NCBI RefSeq assembly: GCF_020176955.2
Contig: NZ_JAIUCZ020000003.1
Location: 682,001 to 746,000 of the forward strand
Source: Nocardia sp. alder85J
GTDB taxonomy: Bacteria; Actinomycetota; Actinomycetes; Mycobacteriales; Mycobacteriaceae
Length of the DNA: 64,000 bases
Direction of reading: 5' to 3'
The notes below the pieces were generated by a model. The model was not told the DNA's origin. It ran no database searches and was given only the letters and a program-made list of their open reading frames with translations. Made by a program: the position numbers and the translations under genes. Position 1 is the stretch's first letter. Each line of letters begins with the position of its first letter. Of this stretch, positions 10,494-19,793 are shown in pieces.

Positions 10494-11378
10494 GTGGCGA
10501 CAGCCGTGTTCGCCGGACTGGCGACGCTGGACATCGCCCATACCGTCCCCCGCTACCCCGCGGAGGACAGCAAGACCCAGGCCACCGGGCAATTCGTGGG
10601 CGCGGGTGGACCCGCCGCGAACGCCGCCGTGACCTACGCATTCCTGTCCGGGCAGACCCCGGCGCTGGTCACCGCGCTCGGCACCCATCCCCTGGCCCGG
10701 CTGATCCGGCACGATCTCGACGCCCTCGGCGTTGCCCCGATCGACGTGGCCCCCGGCGGCACGCATCGGCCCCCGGTGTCCTCGATCGTGGTGGCGACCG
10801 ATTCGGCCAGCCGGACGATCGTCTCGATGGACGGCGCCGAGATCGCCGCGCCCTTCGATCCCGCCCATCTCGGTCCCCTGCACGACGCCGAGGTGCTGCT
10901 CGTCGACGGTCACCATCCCGAACTCGCGGTGGGCTTCGCCACCGCGGCGCGCCGGGCGGGCATACCGGTGGTCCTGGACGCCGGGCGCTGGCGGCCGGTG
11001 CACACCGATCTGGCGCCGCTGACCGATATCGCGATCTGCGCGGCCGACTTCGCACCGCCGGGGACCGGCGGCGATCCGGATCGGGTCTTCGATCATCTGC
11101 ACGCCCGGGGTGTGCGGTACGCGGCGATCAGCCGGGGCGCGAAGCCGATGTCGTACAGCGGCCCGGACGGCCGCGGCGAACTCGGGGTACCGGCCACGGA
11201 GGCGGTGGACACCCTCGGCGCCGGTGACATCCTGCACGGCGCATTCTGTCATTATCATGTTGCGGGACAAGGGTTTACGGATGCGCTCCGCAGCGCGGCC
11301 GCGATCGCCTCGGCCTCCTGCGCCCACCTCGGTACTCGGGAGTGGATGCGGCACCCGATCGTTCAGCCGACGCGGTAA
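10494..11378 (+). CDS. PfkB-family carbohydrate/nucleoside kinase
   Basis: 294 aa ribokinase-fold kinase that phosphorylates a sugar or nucleoside-like substrate with ATP. N-terminal VGAGGPAANAAVTYAFLSG matches the PfkB substrate-side motif, and EAVDTLGAGDILHGAFCHY is the C-terminal signature with the catalytic Asp in GAGD. Substrate is not predictable from sequence; the internal region is closest in feel to general sugar kinases. GTG 10494 starts 12 bp after the DUF2277 gene. It overlaps the convergent kinase gene by 16 bp at the 3' ends. Confidence 0.88.
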   Translation: MATAVFAGLATLDIAHTVPRYPAEDSKTQATGQFVGAGGPAANAAVTYAFLSGQTPALVTALGTHPLARLIRHDLDALGVAPIDVAPGGTHRPPVSSIVVATDSASRTIVSMDGAEIAAPFDPAHLGPLHDAEVLLVDGHHPELAVGFATAARRAGIPVVLDAGRWRPVHTDLAPLTDIAICAADFAPPGTGGDPDRVFDHLHARGVRYAAISRGAKPMSYSGPDGRGELGVPATEAVDTLGAGDILHGAFCHYHVAGQGFTDALRSAAAIASASCAHLGTREWMRHPIVQPTR

Positions 11379-12016
11379 CCGTCGCCGTCGGCGCGCAGGC
11401 GCAGATCCGCGCGCTGCCCGGTCCCGGCCACCAGAGCCGCATTCGGCAGATCGCTGCCGAACACCTTGTCCCGTGCGGATTCCGGGCTGCGGCCGCCGCG
11501 GCGGTGCCGGCGCAGCAGCCGTGCGGTGAGCACCGCCCGCGGGGCGTCGAGGTACCAGGCCTCGTCCAGGCAGGCCCGCACCGGCGCCCAGCCCAGCCGG
11601 TCGTACAGCAGGTAGTTGCCCTCGGTGAGCACGATCCGCCGATGGTCCAGCACCAGCCGATCGGGCGCCGGTTCGTGCAGCTCGCGGTCGTAACCCGGCC
11701 AGCGCAGCGGCTGCCCGAGCGGAATGTCCCGCAGCGCCCGCAACCGGTCGATGTAACCGGCCGCGTCGAAGGTGTCCGGTTCGCCCTTGCGGGCCCGCGC
11801 CCCGAGCGCCTCCAGTTCGGCATTGGTGAGATGGAAGCCGTCCATCGGCGCCACCTCGGCCACCTGCACGCCGGCCTGCGCATCGATCTCGTCCCGCAGC
11901 GCCGCGGCGAAAGTCGACTTGCCCGCACCCGGCGGACCGGCGATGCCGAGCACGAACCGGCCCGGTCGCCGCACCGCCCGCTCCCGCACCCCGCCGGCCA
12001 ACTGCGCCAACGACAT
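11363..12016 (-). CDS. P-loop nucleoside/nucleotide kinase family protein
   Basis: 217 aa from ATG 12016 (MSLAQLAGGVRERA). The Walker A GIAGPPGAGKSTFAAAL lies at about residues 23-39, PMDGFHLTNAEL follows as in uridine/pantothenate/phosphoribulokinase-type enzymes, and VLTEGNYLLYDRLGW matches the family's Walker-B-like strand. Such proteins are annotated as nucleoside triphosphate hydrolases or fructose-transport kinases; the true substrate is open. ATG 12016 was preferred because the longer reading frame upstream encodes Arg/Trp/Gly-rich filler. Confidence 0.85.
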   Translation of the reverse strand: MSLAQLAGGVRERAVRRPGRFVLGIAGPPGAGKSTFAAALRDEIDAQAGVQVAEVAPMDGFHLTNAELEALGARARKGEPDTFDAAGYIDRLRALRDIPLGQPLRWPGYDRELHEPAPDRLVLDHRRIVLTEGNYLLYDRLGWAPVRACLDEAWYLDAPRAVLTARLLRRHRRGGRSPESARDKVFGSDLPNAALVAGTGQRADLRLRADGDGYRVG

Positions 12017-12147
12017 CCACGCCCCGGCCGCGGTACCCTCGCAGTGGTTCGGGCCGGTCACACCGTGTCCCCAGGACGCGGATACCGGCCGGATACGGAC
12101 ACACACGGCAATGTCGCCGCCCACCCACTCGCGCCGTCCCCAATCGA

Positions 12148-12272
12148 CACGAGCGAGAGTGCGCACGGTGGCACCCCGCCTCCGGCCCTGCCGCTCATGC
12201 TGTCACCATCCGGCACGAGCGAGGGCCTGCGTGGTGACGCTCCGCTGCCGCCTCCGGCCCTGCCGCTCATGC
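12148..12272. repeat. Imperfect tandem duplication, about 66-72 bp unit
   Basis: Two diverged copies of one segment. CACGAGCGAG occurs at 12148 and 12214, and GCCTCCGGCCCTGCCGCTCA at 12178 and 12250, in the same order. It lies in the 400-bp gap upstream of the phosphoketolase gene. It may be a leader-region duplication; no coding role is seen. Confidence 0.6.
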
Positions 12273-12420
12273 CGGCGACCCTACTCATCGGCCGCGCAAC
12301 AGTTGCGGATCGAGCTCTCGACAGCGTGCGGTTCGGCCAATAACGTCCGAGCCGATGTGATTCACCGCTCGCGCGCCCGATTCCGGCCCGGCTCGCCTCA
12401 CCGAGCGAAAGGTACATGTC

Positions 12421-14865
12421 GTGACCACCACCAGCGACACCTCGGCGGACAACGTCACTTCCGGCCGCGGTGAGACCGTGGCGCCGCCGGGCTACCGGCT
12501 GTCGGATCTGCCCGGTCCCCTGGACCGCGAGGAACTCGAGACCCTGGACGCCTGGTGGCGGGCGGCCAACTATCTGTCGGTAGGCCAGATCTACCTGATG
12601 GCCAATCCGCTGCTCACCGAACCGCTGATCCCGGAGCACATCAAACCGCGCCTGCTGGGGCACTTCGGCACCGTGCCCGGCCTGAACATGGTGTGGGTGC
12701 ATGCCAACCGGGCGATCCTGGAACGCGATCTGCACGCGGTGTTCGTCGCCGGGCCGGGACACGGCGGTCCTGGGCCGAACGCGTGCGCCTGGCTGGAGGG
12801 CACCTACTCCGAGCTGTACAGCCACATCCCCCGCGACGCGCGCGGGATGCGGGCGCTGTTCCACCAGTTCTCCTTCCCCGGTGGCGTGCCCAGTCACTGC
12901 GCTCCGGAGACGCCGGGATCGTTCCACGAGGGCGGGGAACTCGGCTACTCGCTGCTGCACGCCTACGGCGCCGCGCTGGACAATCCGGATCTGACGGTGT
13001 TCTGCGTGATCGGCGACGGCGAGGCCGAGACCGGGCCGCTGGCGGCGAGCTGGCACGCCAACAAATTCCTCAGCCCGGCCCGCGACGGCGCGGTGCTGCC
13101 GATCCTCGCGCTCAACCAGTACAAGATCGCCAATCCGACCATCCTGGCCCGCATTCCCGAGTCCGAACTGCTGGCGCTGCTGCGCGGGTACGGCTACGAC
13201 CCGGTCGTGGTCGGCGGCGACGATCCCACCGCGGTCCACCAGGCCATGGCCACCGCGATGGACACCGCCCTGGATCGGATCGCGGAGATCCAGCACGCCG
13301 CCCGGTTGCGGCACGACGATCAGCGCCCGGCATGGCCGCTGATCGTGCTGCGCACGCCGAAGGGCTGGACCTGCCCGCCGATCGTCGACGACGAACCGGT
13401 GGAGGGCACCTTCCGCGCCCATCAGGTGCCGCTGCCCGCCGCGCGCACCGATGCCCGGCACCGGGCGGTCCTGGAACAGTGGTTGCAGTCGTACCGGCCG
13501 CAGGAGTTGTTCGACTCGATCGGGCATCCGCTCCCGCAGTTGCTGCGGCTGGTGCCCGAGGGCGACCGCCGGATGAGCGCCAACCCGATCACGAACGGCG
13601 GCACGCTGCTGCGCGATCTGCGGATGCCGGAATGGGCCGACTACGCCGTCGAGGTGCCGGCGCCGGGAGCGACCGCGCACGAGGCCACCCGGGTGCTGGG
13701 CGGCTTCCTGCGCGATGTGACCGCGGCCAACCCGAACAACTTCCTCACCTTCGCCCCCGACGAGCTGGCCAGTAACCGGTTGCAGGACATCCTGACGGTC
13801 ACCGGCCGCGACTGGCAGGCCGACATCGGCGAGTACGACGAGAAACTGGACCGCCGCGGCCGGGTGATCGAGGTGCTGTCCGAGCACATGTGCCAGGGCC
13901 TGCTGGAGGGCTATCTGCTGACCGGCCGGCACGGGGTGTTCACCTGCTATGAGGCGTTCATCCACATCGTCGACGCGATGTTCAACCAGCATGCGAAGTG
14001 GCTGGACGCGAGCAGCCGGGTGCCGTGGCGGCGGCCGCTGGCCAGCCTCAACTACCTGCTCTCCTCCCACGTGTGGCGGCAGGACCACAACGGATTCACC
14101 CATCAGGACCCGGGCTTCCTCGATGTGGTGATGAACAAGAAACCCGAGATCGTCCGGGTGTACCTGCCGCCGGACGCGAATACGCTGCTGTCGGTCTACG
14201 ACCACTGCCTGCGCTCGCGGCACTACGTCAACGTGGTGGTGGCAGGCAAACAGCCGCAGCCGAACTGGCTTTCGGCCGACGACGCCGCGACGCACTGCGC
14301 CCGCGGCATCGGGATCTGGCAGTGGGCCGGGCACAACGACGAGCTGGGCAGCACCCCGGACATCGTGCTGGCCTGCGCGGGCGACGTGCCCACCCTGGAA
14401 ACGCTGGCGGCCGCCTCCATTCTGCGAGAACGCCTGCCGCAGTTGCGTATCCGAGTGGTGAACGTGGTCGACCTGATGCGGTTGCAGCCGCGCGACGAAC
14501 ATCCGCACGGCCTGCCCGACTCCGAATTCGACACGCTGTTCACCAAGGACCGGCCGATCCTGTTCGCCTTCCACGGTTATCCCTGGCTGATCCACCGGCT
14601 CACCTACCGGCGGGCCAACCACGTCGGCATGCATGTGCGTGGCTATCAGGAGAACGGCACCACCACAACGCCTTTCGACATGTGCATGCTCAACAACCTG
14701 GACCGGTACCACCTGGTGCGGGACGTGGTGGATCTGGTGCCGGAGCTGCGCGAGACGGCGGCCGGGCTGCGCCAGGACATGACCGACGCCCGACTGGCCG
14801 CGCGGGACTGGACCCGTCGCTACGGCGAGGACATCCCGGAGGTCACGCAGTGGCGCTGGAGCTGA
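12421..14865 (+). CDS. Phosphoketolase (copy 1)
   Basis: Thiamine-diphosphate enzyme splitting xylulose-5-P and/or fructose-6-P with phosphate to acetyl-P plus a triose- or tetrose-P. 814 aa, full length for the family. Visible signatures are [59 protein letters not shown], the ThDP-binding [13 protein letters not shown], and [14 protein letters not shown] with [12 protein letters not shown]. Start is GTG 12421 after GAAAGGT; the nearby ATG 12416 runs into a stop. No acetate kinase or phosphotransacetylase is adjacent. A second, divergent copy lies at 35653-38067. Confidence 0.95.
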   Translation: MTTTSDTSADNVTSGRGETVAPPGYRLSDLPGPLDREELETLDAWWRAANYLSVGQIYLMANPLLTEPLIPEHIKPRLLGHFGTVPGLNMVWVHANRAILERDLHAVFVAGPGHGGPGPNACAWLEGTYSELYSHIPRDARGMRALFHQFSFPGGVPSHCAPETPGSFHEGGELGYSLLHAYGAALDNPDLTVFCVIGDGEAETGPLAASWHANKFLSPARDGAVLPILALNQYKIANPTILARIPESELLALLRGYGYDPVVVGGDDPTAVHQAMATAMDTALDRIAEIQHAARLRHDDQRPAWPLIVLRTPKGWTCPPIVDDEPVEGTFRAHQVPLPAARTDARHRAVLEQWLQSYRPQELFDSIGHPLPQLLRLVPEGDRRMSANPITNGGTLLRDLRMPEWADYAVEVPAPGATAHEATRVLGGFLRDVTAANPNNFLTFAPDELASNRLQDILTVTGRDWQADIGEYDEKLDRRGRVIEVLSEHMCQGLLEGYLLTGRHGVFTCYEAFIHIVDAMFNQHAKWLDASSRVPWRRPLASLNYLLSSHVWRQDHNGFTHQDPGFLDVVMNKKPEIVRVYLPPDANTLLSVYDHCLRSRHYVNVVVAGKQPQPNWLSADDAATHCARGIGIWQWAGHNDELGSTPDIVLACAGDVPTLETLAAASILRERLPQLRIRVVNVVDLMRLQPRDEHPHGLPDSEFDTLFTKDRPILFAFHGYPWLIHRLTYRRANHVGMHVRGYQENGTTTTPFDMCMLNNLDRYHLVRDVVDLVPELRETAAGLRQDMTDARLAARDWTRRYGEDIPEVTQWRWS

Positions 14866-15556
14866 CCGGCAGCAGCGCGAAAATCGTTGCCGGACCGCCG
14901 GATCCGTCGCGGTAGAGCGGTCCGCCGACCAGGATCCGGGCGCCGGTGCTCGGCAGCGCGGCGAGATTCGCCAGGCATTCCAGGCTGATCCGGTGCTCGC
15001 GGTACAGCAGTTTCGACACCGCGTACCCGTCGTCGGCCCCGACGTCGGGTCCGAAGGTGTCGATGCCGAGGGCGCCGCGGCGGCCGAGCCGGCCGGTGCC
15101 GAGCAGCCATTCGACCGCCGCCACCGAGAAGCCGGGCTGCCGGCCCGCCGCCGCGCCGGCGCCGGCGAATTCCGGTGTGCCCCACTTGCCGTCCCAGCCG
15201 GTCCAGGCGACCACCGCCGCCCCGGCGGGGATGCGGCCGTGGTCGTGCTCCCAGCGCCGCAGGTCGGCGACGGTGATCGCGTAGTCGCGGTCGGCGCACC
15301 GGTCGCGCACGTCGATCTTCACCGCGGGCAGGAAGAGGTCGCCCGGATCGAGCCGATCGGCGGCGAGGCCCTGGGGATCGAAGTGGATCGGGGCGCCCCA
15401 ATGGGTTCCGGTGTGCTCACCCTGCCGGATGTACCGCAGGTAGTAGCCGTCCGCCGCGACGGTCGCGACCGTCTCCAGCCGGAACTCCGGATCACCCGGA
15501 TACAGCGGCGTCGTCGCCGGGTCGTGCACATGGGACAGATTCACCACGGTGTCCAC
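14843..15556 (-). CDS. Cyclase family protein (kynurenine formamidase-like metal hydrolase)
   Basis: 237 aa of the cyclase family that includes bacterial kynurenine formamidases. The metal-binding motif [18 protein letters not shown] (about residues 47-64) fits HxGTHxDxPxH with Trp-Gly in place of the usual variable and Asp positions. DLSH-type N-terminus ([18 protein letters not shown]) and [10 protein letters not shown] are also standard. The Asp of HxGTHxD appears replaced by Gly, so metal coordination may differ. Overlaps the convergent phosphoketolase by 23 bp and follows the Ser/Thr kinase gene by 56 bp on the same strand. Confidence 0.85.
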   Translation of the reverse strand: MDTVVNLSHVHDPATTPLYPGDPEFRLETVATVAADGYYLRYIRQGEHTGTHWGAPIHFDPQGLAADRLDPGDLFLPAVKIDVRDRCADRDYAITVADLRRWEHDHGRIPAGAAVVAWTGWDGKWGTPEFAGAGAAAGRQPGFSVAAVEWLLGTGRLGRRGALGIDTFGPDVGADDGYAVSKLLYREHRISLECLANLAALPSTGARILVGGPLYRDGSGGPATIFALLPVSSSATA

Positions 15557-15612
15557 GCTGCCTCGTTCCGCTGGTCCGGCCGGTTCGCCGGACGATCATC
15601 GCAGGCCGGCGG

Positions 15613-17982
15613 TCAGCGGCGGTCGGGCACCGCCGAGTGTGGTTGTGCGGTGGCGGGATCCACCACCCGCTCCAGCGCGCGCAGATCGGCCTCCAACGCC
15701 CGGAACATCAGGTAGGCCGCGACGAAGGCGGCGATGGCCCCCAGGCACAGCACCCGCACCGAGACGATCACATGTGGAATGTCCTGTGGGGGAAGCAGGG
15801 TCACCCCGGCGACGGCGAGCAGCGGCACCGAGGCCGCGACCGCGAGATAGGCGGTGCAGCGCCGGCTCAGGCCGCGCAACTGCGCTGCGTCGTCGGCGTC
15901 GAGTTCGCCGTGCCGCAGGAACAGCGGATAGATGCACCGCACCAGATAGAAGACTACCGGGAAGAACGGATAGGTCACCGCCATCGCGCCGCACACCAGC
16001 AGCGAGGCCAGGAAGTGCGCCACCATCGGGCCCTCGACCTCACCGGTGCTCAGTTGCAGGGCGATCGGGAAGGTCACCGCGGCCAGCGCCCAGAGCGCGA
16101 ACACCACCAGCACCACCCGGTCGCCGAGCAGCAGCGCCTCCCAGCGGGCCCGGGTCAGCGTGCGCTGGTCGAAGGTGCGCCCGCGCCGCAGGCCGCGCTG
16201 CACGACCAGCAGATGCCGGGACAGATACACCAGCACCGCGATGCCGATCGGGAAGAACACCCCGTTCACGATGAAGGTGACGATCTCGAACGCGTGATGC
16301 GCGGGCTGGCTGAGCCGATCCACGATCAGCGATCGGTTGTGCTGGATGTTGAACAGCGAGGCGATCACGTTCGGCACCCCGATGGCCAGCACCATCAGCG
16401 GAATCATCCAGGCCCGCAACCGCATTCGCATACTGCCCGGTGGCGGGTCGACGAGTTCGCGCGCCCGCTGGTCCAGGCACAGCTGCAACTGCTGGGCCAG
16501 TTCCGCACCGCCGCTCCAGCGGCGCTCGCGCTCCGGTTCGAGGCAGGTCAGCAGCACCCGTTGCAGCGCCGCCGGACAATCGGCCGGCAACTGCCGCAGC
16601 GCGTCGGCGTCCACACCCGCCCGGCGGCGGTCCAGCAGCGCCCCCAGCACCGTGGCGTCGCCGCGGTCCTCGTCCTCGCCGACGGTCTCGTCCGCGAACG
16701 GCTTGGCGCCGGTGAGCAGTTCCCACAGCACCACCCCGAGCGAGTACAGGTCGGCGCGGGTGTCGAGATCCTCGGCCGTGCGCGCGTGCCCGGGATGGCA
16801 GGCCTCCAGCTGTTCCGGTGACATGTACGACAGCGAGCCGCCGAAGTACGCCACCGGATTCGAATCGGCCAGATGCTTGCTGAAACTGATGTTGAAATCG
16901 GCGAGCTTGGGCACCGCCTCGGCGGTCAGCAGCACGTTCGCCGGTTTCACGTCGCGGTGCAGCACCCCGTGCGCGTCGGCGTAGGCCAGCGCCTCCGCCA
17001 ACCGGCAGCCCAGCCAGGCCACCGTGTCCGGCCAGGACATCGCGGCGATCTCGGCGCGCACGCTGGAATCGGTGGGCCGGATCTCGCCCTTCTCCTCCAT
17101 GGCCGCGTCGACCGCGTCCAGCAGCAGTTGCCCGCTGCGCTGATCCACCGGGGTGGCGCGGACCCACCGCAGCACCCCGAGCAGCGTGCCGCCCGGCAGG
17201 AACTGCATGTAGAGCAGCCGCAACCGGCGCTCCCGTTCCCCGGCGCCGATTCCGGGCAGATCCAGCAGCCGCTGATCGAAGACCCGCACGATGTAGTCGT
17301 GGTCCAGTTGCGCCAGGGTCTGCGGCTCGGAACCGCGGTCGGCGGAGATCTTCACCGCGACCAGCCGTTGCAGCGTGCGCTGCCGCGCCAGGAACACCCG
17401 GGCGAAGGCACCGCTGCCGAGCGTGGTCAGCAGGTCGAAATCGTCTATGCGCTGGCCGATCTCGAGCTGGCCGAGCTCGTCCACCGGCTGCCGGCCCAGA
17501 TCGGTGGTGGTGCGGGTGGCATCGCCGGACCAGGTACCGGCATGTGCGGCGGTCCGGGTGTCCGGAACCCGTTGCTGGGTGCTCTGGTCCGCGCCATCGG
17601 CATTGAGCAACTCCCGCAACTGGCGCGCCTGGGTGGGATATTCGCGCAACCAGTCACGCGGGTCGACCCGCTCACCGCTGTGCCGGAGGATGACGAACTC
17701 TTCGTAGACCAATCCGGCCGGAATCTCCTGCGGCGCCAATTCGGGGAATTCCGCACAGTATTCACGCAGCCGCTTGCGGGCCGGAGCGGTCGGCGCGGAC
17801 ACCGACCGCAACCACCGGTTCCGCAGATCGATCCGGATCAGATCCAGCAGCGCCCGCATCCGTAATGTCTGCGCGTCCGGGAGATAGTCGGCGATCTCCG
17901 GCGGACGAGCGTCCGCCTCCCATGCGGCGGCAAACGCCGCCACTGCCCCGAACTCGACCGATCCCGCCACACCCGCCATCAT
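15613..17982 (-). CDS. Membrane Ser/Thr protein kinase with C-terminal multi-helix domain
   Basis: 789 aa. Residues 1-185 are a helical N-terminal domain of unknown type. The kinase domain spans about 185-480, with Gly loop LGSGAFARVFLARQ, Lys in LVAVKISA, catalytic loop LHRDVKPANVLL and SPEQL. The metal-binding motif reads DFN (KLADFNISF) rather than DFG. After about residue 500, six hydrophobic stretches follow (for example MIPLMVLAIGVPNVIASLF, GVFFPIGIAVLVYL and VVLVVFALWALAAVTFPIA), so the kinase sits on the cytoplasmic side ahead of a membrane domain, not linked to PASTA repeats as in PknB. ATG 17982 (MMAGVAGSVEF) was chosen; the reading frame upstream runs backwards through a tandem repeat and is not credible. 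Confidence 0.88.
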   Translation of the reverse strand: MMAGVAGSVEFGAVAAFAAAWEADARPPEIADYLPDAQTLRMRALLDLIRIDLRNRWLRSVSAPTAPARKRLREYCAEFPELAPQEIPAGLVYEEFVILRHSGERVDPRDWLREYPTQARQLRELLNADGADQSTQQRVPDTRTAAHAGTWSGDATRTTTDLGRQPVDELGQLEIGQRIDDFDLLTTLGSGAFARVFLARQRTLQRLVAVKISADRGSEPQTLAQLDHDYIVRVFDQRLLDLPGIGAGERERRLRLLYMQFLPGGTLLGVLRWVRATPVDQRSGQLLLDAVDAAMEEKGEIRPTDSSVRAEIAAMSWPDTVAWLGCRLAEALAYADAHGVLHRDVKPANVLLTAEAVPKLADFNISFSKHLADSNPVAYFGGSLSYMSPEQLEACHPGHARTAEDLDTRADLYSLGVVLWELLTGAKPFADETVGEDEDRGDATVLGALLDRRRAGVDADALRQLPADCPAALQRVLLTCLEPERERRWSGGAELAQQLQLCLDQRARELVDPPPGSMRMRLRAWMIPLMVLAIGVPNVIASLFNIQHNRSLIVDRLSQPAHHAFEIVTFIVNGVFFPIGIAVLVYLSRHLLVVQRGLRRGRTFDQRTLTRARWEALLLGDRVVLVVFALWALAAVTFPIALQLSTGEVEGPMVAHFLASLLVCGAMAVTYPFFPVVFYLVRCIYPLFLRHGELDADDAAQLRGLSRRCTAYLAVAASVPLLAVAGVTLLPPQDIPHVIVSVRVLCLGAIAAFVAAYLMFRALEADLRALERVVDPATAQPHSAVPDRR

Positions 17983-18065
17983 CCCCTGCGTTGTCAAGCC
18001 GAATGATAATTTTCGCGTCAGCAGTGAAATGCCCCATTTCGACCACGACGCGAGGGGTTGCAACG

Positions 18066-18425
18066 ATGCACGAGGACACTGCGGCCGAGCCGGACATGGA
18101 CACCGCGGCCGAGCCGGACATGGACACCGCGGCCGAGCCGGACATGGACACCGCGGCCGAGCCGGACATGGACACCGCGGCCGAGCCGGACATGGACACC
18201 GCGGCCGAGCCGGACATGGACACCGCGGCCGAGCCGGACATGGACACCGCGGCCGAGCGCGCGGGCATCTCGATCCGAACCCGCACGGATGCCACGACGG
18301 GGATGCACACCGAAAGTGCTGCGGCACAGACTCGAACCGAAGGCGCCACCCGGACGTACATGGAAGACGCGGCGGCGGCAGAGCACGGCAAGCAGACCGG
18401 TCCACCCGTCGCTCAGGAGGATTCG
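18066..18425 (+). other. Repeat-bearing reading frame continuous with the amidase gene
   Basis: From ATG 18066 an open frame of 120 codons runs without a stop into the amidase gene. Its first part is seven and a half copies of the octapeptide DTAAEPDM, followed by Thr/Ala/Glu-rich sequence. If translated it would give the amidase an acidic N-terminal extension. Against this, a strong AGGAGG at 18415-18420 points to an internal start at 18426, and no amidase I know of carries such an extension. Either a long leader or an alternative start. Confidence 0.4.
18075..18257 (+). repeat. 24-bp tandem repeat, 7 full copies plus a 15-bp partial
   Basis: Unit GACACCGCGGCCGAGCCGGA plus CATG, repeated head to tail with a period of exactly 24 bp. 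The first unit has ACT for ACC; the others look identical. 24 is a multiple of three, so the frame is kept (DTAAEPDM per unit). It lies in the divergent gap between the Ser/Thr kinase and amidase genes and could vary in copy number between strains. Confidence 0.95.
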
Positions 18426-19778
18426 ATGAGTATGAACATCCCGGCCACGGCGAGCGAGATCGCGGCGGCAGTCCGGGACGGCATACTGCGGCCCGAGGCG
18501 GTGGTCGCGGACACGCTCGATCGCATCCAGGCCGGGGATCTGGCGCTGGGCGCCTTCGCCGTCGTGCGGGCCGAGCGCGCGCTCGCCGAGGCGCAGGCGC
18601 TGGCCGACCGGCCGGATCTGGACGAACTGCCGCTGGCCGGGGTGCCGATCGCGATCAAGAACAACATCGATGTCTCCGGCGAGGTGACCCGCGGGGGCTC
18701 GCGCGCCGGTGGCGACGATCCCGCGACCACCGATCATCCGGTGGTGGCGAGGCTGCGCGCGGCGGGCGCGGTGATCGTCGGGCTGACCGAACTGCCGGAA
18801 CTGGGGCTGTGGGGCGTCACCGACACCGGCGATCGAATCACCCGATGCCCGTGGAACGTCCGGTACAGCGCGGGCGGCTCGTCCGGGGGTTCCGGGGCTG
18901 CCGTGGGTGCGGGCCTGGTGCCGGTGGCGCACGGCAACGACGGGCTCGGCTCGGTGCGGATACCGGCGGCCTGCTGCGGCGTGGTGGGCGTCAAACCCGG
19001 CCGCGATGTGGTGCCGTCGGAGGTCGGGGCGGATTCCTGGGGCGGCATGGTGGAGAACGGCGTGCTCGCCACCACCGTCGCCGACGCCGCGCTGGTGTTG
19101 TCGGTCCTCGCGGGCCGCCCGGCGCTGGCCGATCCGGAACCACCGCCGCCGCTGCGCATCGCGCTGGCCGTCGGCTCGCCGACCCCGCTGGCACGGGTGG
19201 ACCGGGAGTGGGCGGATGCGGCCCGCACGGCCGCGGCGACCGCCGCGGCGGCCGGTCACACCGTCGCCGACGCACCGCTGCCCTATGCCGGCGGCACCGA
19301 CGCGGTGATCCTGCGCTGGCTGGCCGGGGCCGCGCGGGATGCCGGGGAGCTGTCGCATCCGGACCGACTACAGAGACGCAGCCGGGTACACGTCGCACTG
19401 GGCCGGGCGGTGCTGCGCGCCGGCCTGATCCGCCCGCGGCAGGTCGATGTGGTGGAGACCCGGCTGCTGGACTATTTCGAACATCACGATGTCGTCGTCA
19501 CACCGGCCCTCGCCGGGCCCGCGCCGCTCGCGCGCGACTGGCACCGCCGGGGCTGGGTGGCGAACATGGCCGCCGGCATCCGATTCGCGCCCTTCACCGC
19601 GCTGTGGAATCTGGTCGGCTGGCCCGCGTTGAGTATCCCGATGGGTTTCCACCCACGCACCGGGACACCCCTGGCCGCCCAACTCGCCGGTCCCCCGGGC
19701 AGCGAATCGACGCTGCTCCGCCTGGCCGCTCAGTTGGAGGCGGCCCGGCCCTGGCAGCGGGTGGCGCCGACCACGTGA
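18426..19778 (+). CDS. Amidase-signature family hydrolase
   Basis: 450 aa amidase-signature enzyme that hydrolyses a C-N bond of an unidentified amide. The Ser-cis-Ser-Lys triad can be traced: Lys in GVPIAIKNNIDVSGEV, the Gly/Ser-rich loop YSAGGSSGGSGAAVGAG with the cis-Ser, and the nucleophile in DGLGSVRIPAACCGVVG. The C-terminal WNLVGWPALSIPMGF is also typical. Start ATG 18426 has AGGAGG 5 nt upstream; ATG 18432 is also possible. A LysR-type regulator gene lies convergently 15 bp downstream. Confidence 0.9.
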   Translation: MSMNIPATASEIAAAVRDGILRPEAVVADTLDRIQAGDLALGAFAVVRAERALAEAQALADRPDLDELPLAGVPIAIKNNIDVSGEVTRGGSRAGGDDPATTDHPVVARLRAAGAVIVGLTELPELGLWGVTDTGDRITRCPWNVRYSAGGSSGGSGAAVGAGLVPVAHGNDGLGSVRIPAACCGVVGVKPGRDVVPSEVGADSWGGMVENGVLATTVADAALVLSVLAGRPALADPEPPPPLRIALAVGSPTPLARVDREWADAARTAAATAAAAGHTVADAPLPYAGGTDAVILRWLAGAARDAGELSHPDRLQRRSRVHVALGRAVLRAGLIRPRQVDVVETRLLDYFEHHDVVVTPALAGPAPLARDWHRRGWVANMAAGIRFAPFTALWNLVGWPALSIPMGFHPRTGTPLAAQLAGPPGSESTLLRLAAQLEAARPWQRVAPTT

Positions 19779-19793
19779 TCGGCGCGGTGCGGC

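Noticed and set aside
12058..14712. An 884-codon frame on the minus strand opposite phosphoketolase 1
   Set aside because: Shadow of the phosphoketolase gene; no protein-like features, and its upstream start lies inside the opposing gene.
18075..18257. Regular repeats as a possible CRISPR array
   Set aside because: The 24-bp units are directly adjacent with no spacers, and no cas gene is near; it is a tandem repeat.
17983..18405. N-terminal extension of the Ser/Thr kinase through the repeat region
   Set aside because: The extension would read Pro/Arg/Cys repeats opposite the tandem repeat; the kinase family start near MMAGVAGS is preceded by AGGGG and is more credible.
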